Shown one piece after another: positions 7,526 through 16,362 of a stretch of DNA of 64,000 nucleotides (position 1 is the stretch's first letter; each line of letters begins with the position of its first letter). Origin of the DNA: Synechococcus sp. CBW1107 (GTDB taxonomy: Bacteria > Cyanobacteriota > Cyanobacteriia > PCC-6307 > Cyanobiaceae); assembly GCF_015841355.1 (NCBI RefSeq), contig NZ_CP064908.1, positions 3,100,001 through 3,164,000 on the forward strand, written 5' to 3'. The notes below the pieces were generated by a model. It was not told the origin of the DNA. It made no database searches and saw only the letters and a list, made by a program, of their open reading frames with translations. Made by a program: the position numbers and the translations under genes.

Positions 7526-9225
7526 TGGGCCGCATCGCCTCCATTGGCAGGCCCATGGCCATCGTCCCCAGCGACGGTGGCCTGCTGCTGGACCCCGTCA
7601 CCGACCGCTGGGCGGACTGGGGTCTGCTCGGTGCTCCCGATCCCGACCGGGCGACAACGACCGCCGCTGAGCTGTCGTTCGATGGATTCATCGGACGTGC
7701 CTTTCCGAGCTTCCAGCGCTCGCGCTTCTCGGAGGTACTGATCGAACTGCTCCAGCAGGTGGCCGATGGTGCTCTGACCCGGCTGATCGTCTGCTGTCCG
7801 CCACGGGCAGGTAAATCCGTGCTGGTTTCGCGGCTGTTCCCCGCCTACTGGGTGAGCCGCCACCCGGAGCTGTTCTGCGCCATCGCCAGCTACTCCGGTG
7901 AGCTGGCCTATGCCCACTCCAGGGAAGCTCGCCACTACTACCGAATCACTGGCCACGCCCTCTCCAAGGATTCCGCTGCCGTGGGCAACTGGCTCACGCC
8001 CCAGCGGGGCGGCTGCATCGCCGCCGGCGTGAGGGGGCCGTTCACGGGCAAGGGCTACAACCTCGGGATCATCGATGACCCCTACAAGGGGCCAGAGGAC
8101 GCCAAGTCGGCCCTGCAGCGCGAACGGCTGATCGACTGGCTCAAGAGTGTCTGGTTCACACGGGCCGAACCGGGCCTGACGGCAGAAGGCGCTCTGCTCC
8201 CGGCGGCGCAGGTGGTGGTGCAGACCCGCTGGGACCATCACGACATGACCGCCTGGCTGCTCGAGCAGGAGAGCCAGGAAAACCCGGAGCACTGGACGGT
8301 GCTTAACCTGCCGGCGTTCGCTGAGCCGGAGGCGATTTCGATGCAGATTCCGCATACCTGCACGAAAGTCCCCGACTGGCGCCAGCCGGGCGAACCGCTC
8401 TGCCCCGAGCGGGTGCCGCTGGCAGTCCTCCAGCGCATCCGCACCCGCCTGGGGTCCTACTGGTGGAACGCCCTCTACCAGCAACGGCCAAGCCCGGCGG
8501 AGGGCCTGCTGTTCCGCAAGGGCTGGATTCAGCCACCGCTGCCAATCGCCCCGGGTCACCCCCGCCGCTTTGCGCCGCTGGTGCTGAGCTGTGACCTGAG
8601 CTTCAAGGACGGCAAGGAGAACGACGCTTGCGGCTTTGCCCTGCTCGGCCTGCTGGAACCGCAGCGGCATCCGGCGTTGGATGCGCGGCGACAGGGACTG
8701 GCTCTGGCTGCCAATGCCGCCGGAGCTCATGGGGCCTCCAGGGGTGTGAATACCACTCACCCCCCTGCGTGCAGCCCAGACCCATGGGCGGAACTGCAGA
8801 TCGAGGCGCTTTGGGCCCACCGGCAGCGGCTCGATCTGCCGGGGGTGATCAAGTTCCTACTGGCCTCACTCGCGTCGCTGGAGCGTCAGGGCCTGCGGCC
8901 CAATGCCGTGCTGATCGAGGACGCGGCGAACGGCCCGGCGGTCTGCCAGCTGCTCAAACGCCAGCTGCCGGGCTTGATCGCCATCCCGCCCAGGGGCAGC
9001 AAGGCCTCCCGTGCCCATGCCGTGGCCCCCTTGGTGGAGGCGGGCCAGGTGCGCTTTGCCCGCAAGGCCGACTCCCTGGTGGAAGAGCTGCTGGCCTTCT
9101 CGCCCCGGGGCGGGGTGGATGACCAGGTGGATGCCTTCTGCCAGGGGGTGCTCTGGATCGAGGCCCAGTTCTGGCGGGGTCGGGGCTACGGCAGCTCGCC
9201 GGTGCCGATGGTGTTCAGCCGCTGA
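7525..9225 (+). CDS. terL: Terminase large subunit
   Basis: 566 residues. The ATPase domain shows Walker A CCPPRAGKS (90-98) and Walker B LGIIDDP (180-186). The RNase H-like nuclease has LSCDLSF (D357), LIEDAANG (E465, D466) and DDQVDAF (532-538). It packages DNA into proheads and cuts the concatemer. The segment around 376-425 in the nuclease domain is Ala/Pro-rich and looks like an insertion between strands. The start overlaps the small-subunit stop by one base. Confidence 0.93.
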   Translation: MGRIASIGRPMAIVPSDGGLLLDPVTDRWADWGLLGAPDPDRATTTAAELSFDGFIGRAFPSFQRSRFSEVLIELLQQVADGALTRLIVCCPPRAGKSVLVSRLFPAYWVSRHPELFCAIASYSGELAYAHSREARHYYRITGHALSKDSAAVGNWLTPQRGGCIAAGVRGPFTGKGYNLGIIDDPYKGPEDAKSALQRERLIDWLKSVWFTRAEPGLTAEGALLPAAQVVVQTRWDHHDMTAWLLEQESQENPEHWTVLNLPAFAEPEAISMQIPHTCTKVPDWRQPGEPLCPERVPLAVLQRIRTRLGSYWWNALYQQRPSPAEGLLFRKGWIQPPLPIAPGHPRRFAPLVLSCDLSFKDGKENDACGFALLGLLEPQRHPALDARRQGLALAANAAGAHGASRGVNTTHPPACSPDPWAELQIEALWAHRQRLDLPGVIKFLLASLASLERQGLRPNAVLIEDAANGPAVCQLLKRQLPGLIAIPPRGSKASRAHAVAPLVEAGQVRFARKADSLVEELLAFSPRGGVDDQVDAFCQGVLWIEAQFWRGRGYGSSPVPMVFSR

Positions 9226-9228
9226 GCC

Positions 9229-9885
9229 ATGACCGACGCCATCGCCCGACCCCTGCGAACGCCCTCCTGCCGCGGAACGGTCGGCCAGCTGGATCTGCCA
9301 CTGCGGCCGCCGGTGGTGGCGACGTGTCTGCCGCGGCCCAGCAGTACCCAGCGCGTTCGGATCGGTCCTCGACCGCGGCCGCGCCCCCAGCACCAGGGCG
9401 ATGCCGTTCAGCTGGTGATCGCCTTCCCGGCCAAGCCGCGGCGCCATCGGCCTGTGAATCCTCACGCCAAGGCCAACGCTCTGGCGCTTCAGCACCGCGA
9501 CATAGCCGCCACCGTGGCCGGCAACATCTCCCGCCGCACCGGCCACCCGAAAGAAGACCTGGAGCAGATTGCCATGCTCGGCATCATTCAGGCTGCCCGT
9601 CGCTATTCACCAGAGCGGGGAGCCTTTCGGCCCTATGCCCGCACCTATGCCAATGGGGAGGTGTATCACTACCTCAGGGACAAGGGCTTCTTGATCAAGG
9701 TGCCGGCCTCCTGGCGGGAGCTGTATGCCAGGGGGCAGAAGCTGATGCGACTGGGGGCCGATGAAGACCACATTCCCGAGCTCATAGCAATCAGCATGTC
9801 TCGGTGGAGAGAAATAAAAACAGCATGCAACCAGAGAGTCTTGGCTTTCGATGTATTCGACGGCAACTCAGGCGACTGTGAATAA
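9229..9885 (+). CDS. Phage sigma-70-like factor (region 2)
   Basis: 218 residues. The first 85 are Pro/Arg-rich and probably disordered. A region-2-like core follows: a helix ending ISRRTGHPKEDLEQIAMLG, then AARRYSPERGAFRPYAR and NGEVYHYLRDKGFLIKVPAS, with a further helical part. No clear region 4 is seen, unlike the sigma encoded at 31918-32550. It may direct late transcription, alone or with a partner. It follows terL by three bases. Confidence 0.75.
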   Translation: MTDAIARPLRTPSCRGTVGQLDLPLRPPVVATCLPRPSSTQRVRIGPRPRPRPQHQGDAVQLVIAFPAKPRRHRPVNPHAKANALALQHRDIAATVAGNISRRTGHPKEDLEQIAMLGIIQAARRYSPERGAFRPYARTYANGEVYHYLRDKGFLIKVPASWRELYARGQKLMRLGADEDHIPELIAISMSRWREIKTACNQRVLAFDVFDGNSGDCE

Positions 9886-10032
9886 AAGCATCGCACGAAT
9901 CAAGCAAGATGGCAAAGGGCGGCCCTTCGCAAAAGTTCCAATGCTGACAGCATTAAACAAAGAAAGTTAGAACATGGATCGCCACTGCACAAGCCATAGA
10001 GCAATCCGACGCGGAGCAAGAGGACTAAAGGA

Positions 10033-10848
10033 CTATAGAGACTTAGGCCTGAAATGTCTTTGCGCGCCGCTAAGTGGCTTCAGTGTTGTGAAGTCGCATC
10101 GCTCAAAAAGCTCATTCATCCACTCGCTTTCAGAGCCATCTCCCATTTGACTTGGCAGTCTAAGACCAAGCTGGTGAAGCGATTCATTCCAGATAACTCC
10201 ATAGTGCGCAGCCGCAAAAGACCTCTTAATGCCTACAAGCTGAGGCGCCCCTCCTGACAATGGGTCACCAGATGAGCGCAGCGAATCGCAAAATCCGCTG
10301 AAAATCGCTCTGCTTGTTCCACCTTGCTCAGACTTTTTCCAGCGTTCAATATGTTCGCGGACTGTGTTGGCTCCCGATCCCTCGGCATGAATTAGGCCCG
10401 AAACGCTGGGAAGCGGTAACTCTTGTGAAGTCCAGCAAGAGGTCGCTGAGTCATAAGCAATCAGATATGCATAAAAGCGCGAGTCCATATTCATGCCGAC
10501 TCGACAGCAGTACAGAATATTGAACGATCGTCTATCGGGGACTTCTCCAGGAAAAGAGTCGTGGCTGCTCCTTGCACAATCCAGGATCTGACAAACCCTC
10601 GACGCGGGGTCGCGCAGATTCCCAAGAGCTTTGCTGGAGATAATTTCTGTTAGCTGCGATAAAAATATTGAAGGAAAAAGCGCAACGCCTGCATACCCAA
10701 AAATCTCTGGAGTTGAGTTGCAGGCAAAAACCTTGCGACCATGATCCCAGGTAGCGGCTTCTCCCCAAGAAATACGACTATCGCTCGCTATATAAATGGA
10801 GGCAGGGCCTCTTGAGTCAACCCCGACCCATGAGACAACTGAAGTCAC
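10033..10848 (-). CDS. HslV/proteasome-like Ntn-hydrolase
   Basis: 271 residues from a GTG (TSVVSWVGVDSRG after the start). If the initiator Met is removed, Thr becomes residue 1, as in HslV and proteasome beta subunits. IASDSRISWG places an Asp near residue 22, and HGRKVF places a Lys near 38, matching the Thr1/Asp17/Lys33 pattern. The rest has no recognised unfoldase. The gene is on the opposite strand to the head genes and much less GC-rich, so it is probably acquired cargo. A fold-level match is likely; activity and target are unknown. Confidence 0.6.
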   Translation of the reverse strand: MTSVVSWVGVDSRGPASIYIASDSRISWGEAATWDHGRKVFACNSTPEIFGYAGVALFPSIFLSQLTEIISSKALGNLRDPASRVCQILDCARSSHDSFPGEVPDRRSFNILYCCRVGMNMDSRFYAYLIAYDSATSCWTSQELPLPSVSGLIHAEGSGANTVREHIERWKKSEQGGTSRAIFSGFCDSLRSSGDPLSGGAPQLVGIKRSFAAAHYGVIWNESLHQLGLRLPSQMGDGSESEWMNELFERCDFTTLKPLSGAQRHFRPKSL

Positions 10849-10894
10849 TTCCTGGGACCTGGATGGTTGGAGGAGGAAAGCCTAGGGCTACGAG

Positions 10895-10981
10895 GCGACA
10901 CCCAGCCACCACCCGGAGGGTTGCCCCAGGTGGTAGGTCCTCCGACCTCGCCTCCCGCGTGGTGGAAGGCCTGGGAGTCGC
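10895..10981. ncRNA. Candidate structured RNA, long imperfect hairpin
   Basis: An outer stem pairs GCGACACCCAG (10895-10905) with CTGGGAGTCGC (10971-10981), ten of eleven bases. A second tract pairs CCACCAC(C) (10906-10913) with GTGGTGG (about 10959-10965). Inside, AGGTC-CTCC-GACCT (10935-10948) forms a perfect 5-bp tetraloop hairpin. No gene is convincing here. The remaining spacer to the portal start (11253) holds no supported gene; an upstream in-frame ATG at 11163 is the only alternative. A conserved RNA or an att-like dyad is possible. Confidence 0.4.
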
Positions 10982-11252
10982 TCTGTGGCTGGTGCCGTCA
11001 ATTGGCCAGCCAAATCAAACTTAATGCATCGGGCGCGCTTGGGATGCCAGCGAAGAGCCTCGCAAGAATTGAGTTCATCTAATCAGCAACCTCTGGAGAC
11101 TTTTCTTGTAGTCTTCTTGCCTCGGAGAAACTATACAAACGCAACCTGCGTTTTGTGTCGCATTGGTCATGGCCAAGGTTTTGGCAATAGAGGCAAGTGG
11201 CTTAATGACTTCTGTGGCCATCGTCGAGAACAGCTTTCTCTTTGCGGGATTC

Positions 11253-12809
11253 ATGCCATGGCGACAGCACCCCACCCTGACCGCCCTGCAGCCCTCCCTG
11301 CAGATCACCGCCGACTGCTGGGCCCTGCTCGCCGCCCCTGACGGCAGCAGCCGCAAGGAGCACTACCTCCCCAAGGGCGAGCGTGAACCGGACACCGCTT
11401 ACCGCAAGCGTCTCGATGCCGCCCGTCCCTCGGGCTTCTTCCGCGACGCCCTGCGCACGTATGCCGGCATGCTCAGCCGGGGCAGCTGGATCAGCCTTCC
11501 GGCAAGCCTGACCTCAGTGCTAACTGACGTGGATGGTCGGGGCACGGACCTGGGTGTGTTCCTGGCGGCGGCCGACCTGCTGGTGCTGCGGGACGGCGCC
11601 GCTCTGGTGCTGGTGCTGCCACCCGAGCACAGCTGGCCCAGCGAGGGGGACCGTCAGGAGGCCCTGCGCCGCGGTGATCGCCTCTCCCTGCCCCGGCTGC
11701 AGCTGGTTCCCCGCTCGAACTGCCTGAACTGGGAGCTGCCTGTCTCCTATGGCCTGCCGGGCCGGATCATCTGGCGCGAGCCGGTGAATCGGCCAATCAG
11801 CGCCGAGCCCCCTGACAGCGAAGGGGCTGTGACGGAGCAGATCAACGCCCTGCTGGGCGATGCCGACGCCCCCGACCGCTGGCACTACCGCAGCCTCTCG
11901 CTGCTCACCCCCGGTGATGCCGTGACCGGCCTGCAACTAGCCCACCACCCGGTCTGCGCCGACCCCCAGGCCACCAGCGGCTGGCGCTGTGATGAGCCGG
12001 TGGTCACCACCTATGAGGGCATCCACCGCCTGCCGGCCTGCTGGTACACCTCCGATGGCTCGGCCTTCGGGGAGGGAGACCTGCCGCACCTGGGCCTTGC
12101 CCACCAGTACCTCAACCACTTCCGCTGCAAGAGCGAATACGAGGAGCTGCTCTCCAGGACTGCTCTCCCCGTTGGCGTCCGTAAGGGAATGGTCGATGCC
12201 ATGGGCAACAGTCAGGCCGGCCCCGTCGTGCTGGGCCCGAACACCTGCATGGACTTGCCCTCGGACGCCTCCTTTGAGTTCGTGGAGATCCGGGCCCGCT
12301 CCTTGGCGGAGCACCGGGCCTGGCTGCAGATCCTTGACGACACCATGCGCCGCGATGCCCTCATTCCCAGCCAAAACCGGGGCGCCGCCCGCACCGAGAT
12401 GGAGATCAGCCTCACCGCCAGCCAGAGCTATGCCCTGCTGCAGGCGATGGCGATCCAGAAGGCGTCGCTGTTCTCCACGCTCCTGCAGCACTGGTGTGCC
12501 CTCACCGGTGAACCCCTGGATCCGGGCGCCGGCTTGCAGGTGACCGTCAGCCCGCTCACCCCACCGATCCAGCCGCAGCCCCAGGTGAAGGAATGGATTG
12601 AGCTCTTCGACAAGGGGGTGATCAGCCGGGAGGAGCTCCGGCACCAGCTGGCCCTGGCGACGGCCAATGCAATCAGCAGCCCGACCCTCGATGACAGCCC
12701 TGCCACGAGGGCTGGGGAGGGGCGCCAAGCCCCGGAACCCAGGGCTGCTGAGAGCTCAGCGCCGGTGCATCGCAGGCAAGAGGAGTCAGCCGCACCTGCA
12801 GCCGCATGA
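11253..12809 (+). CDS. Phage portal protein (DUF4055-like)
   Basis: 518 residues from the ATG at 11253, chosen because the conserved part begins MPWRQHPTLTALQPSLQ; an in-frame ATG at 11163 would add 30 residues. Portal-like elements include LPKGEREPDTAYRKRLDAAR, FFRDALRTYAGMLSR, then ADLLVLRDG and a long C-terminal helical part. The last 50 residues are Ala/Pro-rich. It sits where a portal is expected, between terminase/sigma and scaffold/capsid. The next gene overlaps its stop as ATGA. Confidence 0.7.
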   Translation: MPWRQHPTLTALQPSLQITADCWALLAAPDGSSRKEHYLPKGEREPDTAYRKRLDAARPSGFFRDALRTYAGMLSRGSWISLPASLTSVLTDVDGRGTDLGVFLAAADLLVLRDGAALVLVLPPEHSWPSEGDRQEALRRGDRLSLPRLQLVPRSNCLNWELPVSYGLPGRIIWREPVNRPISAEPPDSEGAVTEQINALLGDADAPDRWHYRSLSLLTPGDAVTGLQLAHHPVCADPQATSGWRCDEPVVTTYEGIHRLPACWYTSDGSAFGEGDLPHLGLAHQYLNHFRCKSEYEELLSRTALPVGVRKGMVDAMGNSQAGPVVLGPNTCMDLPSDASFEFVEIRARSLAEHRAWLQILDDTMRRDALIPSQNRGAARTEMEISLTASQSYALLQAMAIQKASLFSTLLQHWCALTGEPLDPGAGLQVTVSPLTPPIQPQPQVKEWIELFDKGVISREELRHQLALATANAISSPTLDDSPATRAGEGRQAPEPRAAESSAPVHRRQEESAAPAAA

Positions 12810-13324
12810 GCCAGACCCCGACCGACTCGCCCTACCGCTGGCGGGCCGCTGACCTGGAGGGGATTCGCGTTGCCCTCTCGATCCCAACCCAGATGGCCGC
12901 AATCCGCGCCATCAACGACGCCATGGCGGATCTCGAGCAGCTCTACCCCGATGCCATCCTCACAGCCCGCCGCGAGCTCGATGCCATCGCCGCCATCGAC
13001 ACCGAGCTGGCGGGGCTGAGCCCTGAGCAGCTGCAGGCGCCGATCGAGACCCGCCGAAAGGCCGTCGGCCCCGATGCCCTGCCGGAGGACGGCACCCTGC
13101 CGGTCAAAAAGGCGGACGTGATCGAGTACGACACCGAGCTGCTGCGGGAGGAGACCATCACCCGCTACGGCGAGGGACTCTCAATCGAGCAGGCATTGCG
13201 GCGCCAACGGGGCAGCCATGCCCAGGCCCTGCTGCTGATGCTCCCCACCCTGGCGAACTGGAGCCGCGACCCGCAGCTGAGCGCCCAGGGCGGCGCGTTC
13301 ACCACTGCACTGGCGCGGGGCTGA
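12806..13324 (+). CDS. Head-region structural or accessory protein
   Basis: 172 residues, translationally coupled to the portal by an ATGA overlap. The helical body has SIPTQMAAIRAINDAMADLEQLYP and later LLREETITRYGEGLSIEQALRRQRG. No family is recognised. Position between portal and scaffold suggests a head-tail connector or a decoration/assembly factor. That is positional inference only. Confidence 0.65.
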   Translation: MSQTPTDSPYRWRAADLEGIRVALSIPTQMAAIRAINDAMADLEQLYPDAILTARRELDAIAAIDTELAGLSPEQLQAPIETRRKAVGPDALPEDGTLPVKKADVIEYDTELLREETITRYGEGLSIEQALRRQRGSHAQALLLMLPTLANWSRDPQLSAQGGAFTTALARG

Positions 13325-13327
13325 GCC

Positions 13328-13851
13328 ATGACGACTACACCCGCATCGGGGGAGCAGTCGCCTGCTGCCCTGCCTCCATCGGCGCTGCAGCCCTACGCCA
13401 ATGCCCGCATCCTGCTGTTCTCCAATGCGCTGCCGGGGGTGCTGGATTCCGAGCGCACCGGCCGCTTCCTGTTCGAGGGATTCCTCAAGCGCCTGCGGGG
13501 GATCTCCAGCAAGGAAAACGCTCCAGGCCTCGACACCGGCGACTTCACCTACGAGGGCTACCTCACCCGCGGCGCCGTGCTGCCGCTGACACCGTCCCAG
13601 CCCTGGGACTGGTTAGCCACGGACATCGCCTGGAGCACCAGTGGCATCCGGCCGGTGTCTGCCACGACCCCGGCGCTGCTCACCCCATGCTTCGGGGCCG
13701 TTTGGCTGGGGCCGCTGACTGAGCTGCGCACCCACGGCCTGCTCCCCTCCCCCAGCCGGGGGCAGTTGGCCGCCTTCTCGGTCTCGTTCGCTACACCTAC
13801 GAGGACGTGGAGCTGTGGCTGGCGCGGCAGCTGGAACTGTCGCGGGGCTGA
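13328..13851 (+). CDS. Phage head-tail connector-like protein, frameshifted near the C-terminus
   Basis: The frame from 13328 gives about 150 protein-like residues (LQPYANARILLFSNALPGVL, FTYEGYLTRGAVLPLTPSQPW) then becomes an Arg/Trp/Cys-rich unlikely tail up to 14032. Between about 13760 and 13790 another frame carries VRYTYEDVELWLARQLELSRG, ending with TGA at 13849-13851. This reads like the true C-terminus. A one-base shift must join the two. It may be a mutation, a sequencing error or a programmed shift. Function unknown. Confidence 0.6.
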
Positions 13852-13877
13852 CTCAACTGCTCAGAACGAAAGAGGCC

Positions 13878-14009
13878 CTACTTCTTGGCGCCTTCGGTGT
13901 TGGTGTCGCTGCTGTTCTGGTGGCCGTTCAGGTGCTTCTCACAGGCCATGGCACCGCTGCCTCCCAACACCGCTGCGGCGAGTAACGCAATCGAGAGCAG
14001 GCGCTTCAC
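13878..14009 (-). CDS. Short secreted peptide with signal sequence (43 aa)
   Basis: GTG start, then KRLLSIALLAAAVLGGSGA, a clean signal peptide or lipoprotein-type N-terminus. The mature part begins near MACEKHLNGHQNSSDT and is polar. It contains a single Cys in the mature part. I remember very similar short proteins (ACEKHLNGH) from marine picocyanobacteria, so it may be a host-type gene. It lies in the gap between the frameshifted gene and the scaffold gene, on the opposite strand. No strong Shine-Dalgarno is seen. Confidence 0.55.
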   Translation of the reverse strand: MKRLLSIALLAAAVLGGSGAMACEKHLNGHQNSSDTNTEGAKK

Positions 14010-14154
14010 GGGGGGCAGGCATCTGCGGTTGACCGTAGGCAGCTCGGGCTCCTTCGGCTGTGCTCCACTGCGTTCTCCTCACAGATCGATGGCTGGCAAT
14101 AGCTGAGGAGCACAGCCCGGACGGGGTGCTCCTCCACGACAGCCGCGATGGGTC

Positions 14155-15051
14155 ATGGCCACTGCCACTGCTTCTTCCACCTCCAGCACCACCGCCTCCA
14201 GCGGCCAGGGCGCTGACGACAATTACGCCGCCACCGGCCAGCCCGGTGAGACCACGACCACTGGTGGTCCCTCGGGCGACTCCAACGGCGCCGGCGGCCA
14301 GGGCGGCACTGCTGCCAGCGGCGGCGACAGCTCCGGCGCTGCTCAATCCGAGGCCGGTGCTCCACCTGCGGACGACAGCCGCCTCACCGAGCCCCTGCGG
14401 GCCGAACGGCGCAAGAGCAACCAGCTTGAAAAAGAAATCCGCACCCTGCGGCAGCAGCTGAACCGCTTCTCGGAGATCAACCCCGAGGAGTACGCCCGCC
14501 TGCAGGAGGCCGAACGGCAGAAGCAGATCCTCGAGCAGCAGATGGAGCTGCGCGAACGGCAGATGGAAGAAGCTTCCGCCCAGAAGGTGGCCGCCGTCGC
14601 CGCTGAGCGCGACGAGGCCAAGCAGCAGATCCTGCAGCTGCGCAAGGACCGCCTGCTGGAGCGTGCTTTCTCCCAGGCCGAGGGCCGCACGGGTGGCGAT
14701 GCCAGGGGCACGTTCTTCGACATCTTCAAAGGCCAGCTGGGCACCTGCTTCCGCCTGACCACTGGCGGTGACTGCAAGGACGTGCTCGAACCGCTCGACT
14801 CCCAGGGCAAGCCGCTGCTGGGTGATGACGGCCGTCCGATGACCACCACCGAGTTCCTCGATCAGATGCGGGTGCACCCCGTCTACGGCTTCCTGTTCCA
14901 GCAGCGGGGCCCGGCCGGGATGCAGGCCGCCGGAGGCCTGACGGTGTCGGGCATCGGCAGCAACGGCGAGCCGATCAACCCTCAGGCGATGTCGGCCTCT
15001 GAGCTCTATCGGGCGTCCTTCGCGGTGAATGGCCGCGGGGCTCGGCGCTGA
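14155..15051 (+). CDS. Capsid scaffolding protein
   Basis: 298 residues: an N-terminal Ser/Thr/Gly/Ala-rich disordered part (about 1-75), then a long charged coiled coil (LRAERRKSNQLEKEIRTLRQ to AERDEAKQQILQLRKDRLLE), then a globular C-terminal region with TFFDIFKGQLGTC and FLDQMRVHPVYGFLFQQRG. This layout plus the place just before the major capsid gene is typical of scaffolds that assemble the prohead. Confidence is moderate because sequence signatures are weak in this class. Confidence 0.75.
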   Translation: MATATASSTSSTTASSGQGADDNYAATGQPGETTTTGGPSGDSNGAGGQGGTAASGGDSSGAAQSEAGAPPADDSRLTEPLRAERRKSNQLEKEIRTLRQQLNRFSEINPEEYARLQEAERQKQILEQQMELRERQMEEASAQKVAAVAAERDEAKQQILQLRKDRLLERAFSQAEGRTGGDARGTFFDIFKGQLGTCFRLTTGGDCKDVLEPLDSQGKPLLGDDGRPMTTTEFLDQMRVHPVYGFLFQQRGPAGMQAAGGLTVSGIGSNGEPINPQAMSASELYRASFAVNGRGARR

Positions 15052-15060
15052 GACCAGTCG

Positions 15061-15447
15061 ATGGCAAGGCGACCCCACAGCTTCTACGCCGGCCTCTCCT
15101 TCCGACCGCCGGAGCTCGTGGCTGCTGCCGCCCGCCGTGCCCTGGAGCGCCGGGCCCAGCAGCCGCCCTCCAACCGGGGCATGACGCCGGTGGGGCTGGC
15201 GCGAGCCCGGCAGCTGCTCCATCGCCAGGAGCTCTCTCCCCAGACGATTGATCGGATGGTGAGCTACTTCGCTCGCCACGAAGTCGACAAGCAGGGCTCC
15301 AGCTGGGAGAGCTACGGCAAGGGCCGGCAGGCCTGGGATGGCTGGGGCGGTGATCCCGGCCGCCGCTGGGCCAGTGCTGTCGCGCGGCGGATGGATGCGG
15401 CGGAGCAAGCAGCTCAGCGCTCAACCAAACAACCCCGCCTCCGCTGA
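15061..15447 (+). CDS. Phage head-region protein with conserved TPVGLARARQL...MVSYF motif
   Basis: 128 residues. The C-terminal half has TPVGLARARQLLHRQELSP, TIDRMVSYFARHEVDKQG and AWDGWGGDPGRRWA. From memory this arrangement recurs in many tailed-phage proteins of unknown function near capsid genes, sometimes as part of protease or head proteins. The N-terminus is Arg-rich and helical. It follows the scaffold by nine bases and is likely co-transcribed. No catalytic motif is visible. Confidence 0.65.
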   Translation: MARRPHSFYAGLSFRPPELVAAAARRALERRAQQPPSNRGMTPVGLARARQLLHRQELSPQTIDRMVSYFARHEVDKQGSSWESYGKGRQAWDGWGGDPGRRWASAVARRMDAAEQAAQRSTKQPRLR

Positions 15448-15794
15448 CGCGCGAGCCGATCAACCCCGTCACTGCCCGGAGCCCGGAAAACACAGCCGGC
15501 CAAACGATCAACACCTCAAAAGGGGAGAAACTGACGCGAAAAAAATCGCGAATTCTCCTCATAATTTGCGTTTCAAAATCAGCTTCCTGCAACTCCTTGG
15601 AGAGCCCCGTAGCTCCTCATAGAAGAACGCAGGCTCGGGGGGGGGTATTCCCCCTGTTTCCAGGAGCGGCGCAGGGTGCCTCGGAAATTTTTCAGGTTCT
15701 GGGAAATCCCCCCTCCCTCTGGCCCTGCTGTCTTGATCGGGTCTCGTGGCAGCATCCCGATCTGCCCGCCACCAGTGGTGGAGATAGGGAGCTC
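15448..15794. other. Intergenic stretch with G-run hairpin; no gene supported
   Basis: Candidate frames here are out of pattern and carry no recognisable domain. A nine-base G run (15637-15645) followed by TATT and five C (15650-15654) can form a hairpin. CGCGA-AAAAAA-TCGCG lies near 15536-15551. The central portion (about 15530-15600) is AT-rich compared with its surroundings. The stretch separates the scaffold group from two small genes and could contain a promoter or a packaging-related site, though neither is shown. Confidence 0.45.
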
Positions 15795-15830
15795 ATGCCA
15801 CCATCGGTGGTGGCAGCGGACCCTGCGCTG

Positions 15831-16124
15831 ATGACGGCTACCACCTTCAACGTCCAGAACCTGCGGGGGCAATCCCTGCTGTTTCGCTGTCTGGAGACGG
15901 GCTTCGTGACCACGGCACCAGCCCTCACCCGCTACCAGCAGGGCAGGGGCATCGACCCCAGCCGCCGCGAGCTGGTGGGTGAGCGACCCGAGCAGTGGTG
16001 CAGAAGTCGGCCGGTGACGATCTGCGAGCACTGCGGTGTGGCGATCAAGGGCAACCAGTGGACCGTCCGCCAACACCAGCAGAGCAAACGCTGTACGAAG
16101 GCCAGGACGCCGCTGCCGGTCTGA
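15831..16124 (+). CDS. Small protein with C2HC-like zinc-binding segment
   Basis: 97 residues from the ATG at 15831 (15795 is an alternative). The C-terminal third contains CEHCGVAIKGNQWTVRQH followed by Cys, spacing that resembles a C2H(H)C zinc finger. Its stop overlaps the next gene's ATG as TGATG. I infer a nucleic-acid-binding role, not a proven one. Confidence 0.6.
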   Translation: MTATTFNVQNLRGQSLLFRCLETGFVTTAPALTRYQQGRGIDPSRRELVGERPEQWCRSRPVTICEHCGVAIKGNQWTVRQHQQSKRCTKARTPLPV

Positions 16125-16300
16125 TGGACCATCCGTTCTGGCTCCTGGTGCCCTGGCTGGTGTTCGCTGGCGGCATGGGGCTCAAGGCCTGGAAGGTGAC
16201 TCGGCTGATCAACCGTCAGATGCGTCGCAGCGCCTGGGGAATCGAGCGCTATCGGGCGGAGCTGGAGCGCAGCTGGCAGCGGAGTGAGTCGGTGCGCTGA
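16124..16300 (+). CDS. Small single-pass membrane protein (58 aa)
   Basis: The frame begins MDHPFWLLVPWLVFAGGMGL, one transmembrane helix near the N-terminus, then a basic, helical cytoplasmic tail (RLINRQMRRSAWGIERYR). It overlaps the previous gene by one base. Single-pass proteins of this size in prophages can be holin-like or immunity-related; here the lysis-type cassette at 30844-31856 is a better holin candidate. Function unknown. Confidence 0.6.
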   Translation: MDHPFWLLVPWLVFAGGMGLKAWKVTRLINRQMRRSAWGIERYRAELERSWQRSESVR

Positions 16301-16362
16301 GTCAGCTGAAAGCCCCGGGGGCCGGCAGGCCCACCGGGACAAGGGGCCGCAGCCCAGGCGGC

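Noticed and set aside
13939-15408. 489-codon minus-strand frame over the scaffold gene
   Set aside because: Antisense of the coiled-coil scaffold; long only because of high GC.
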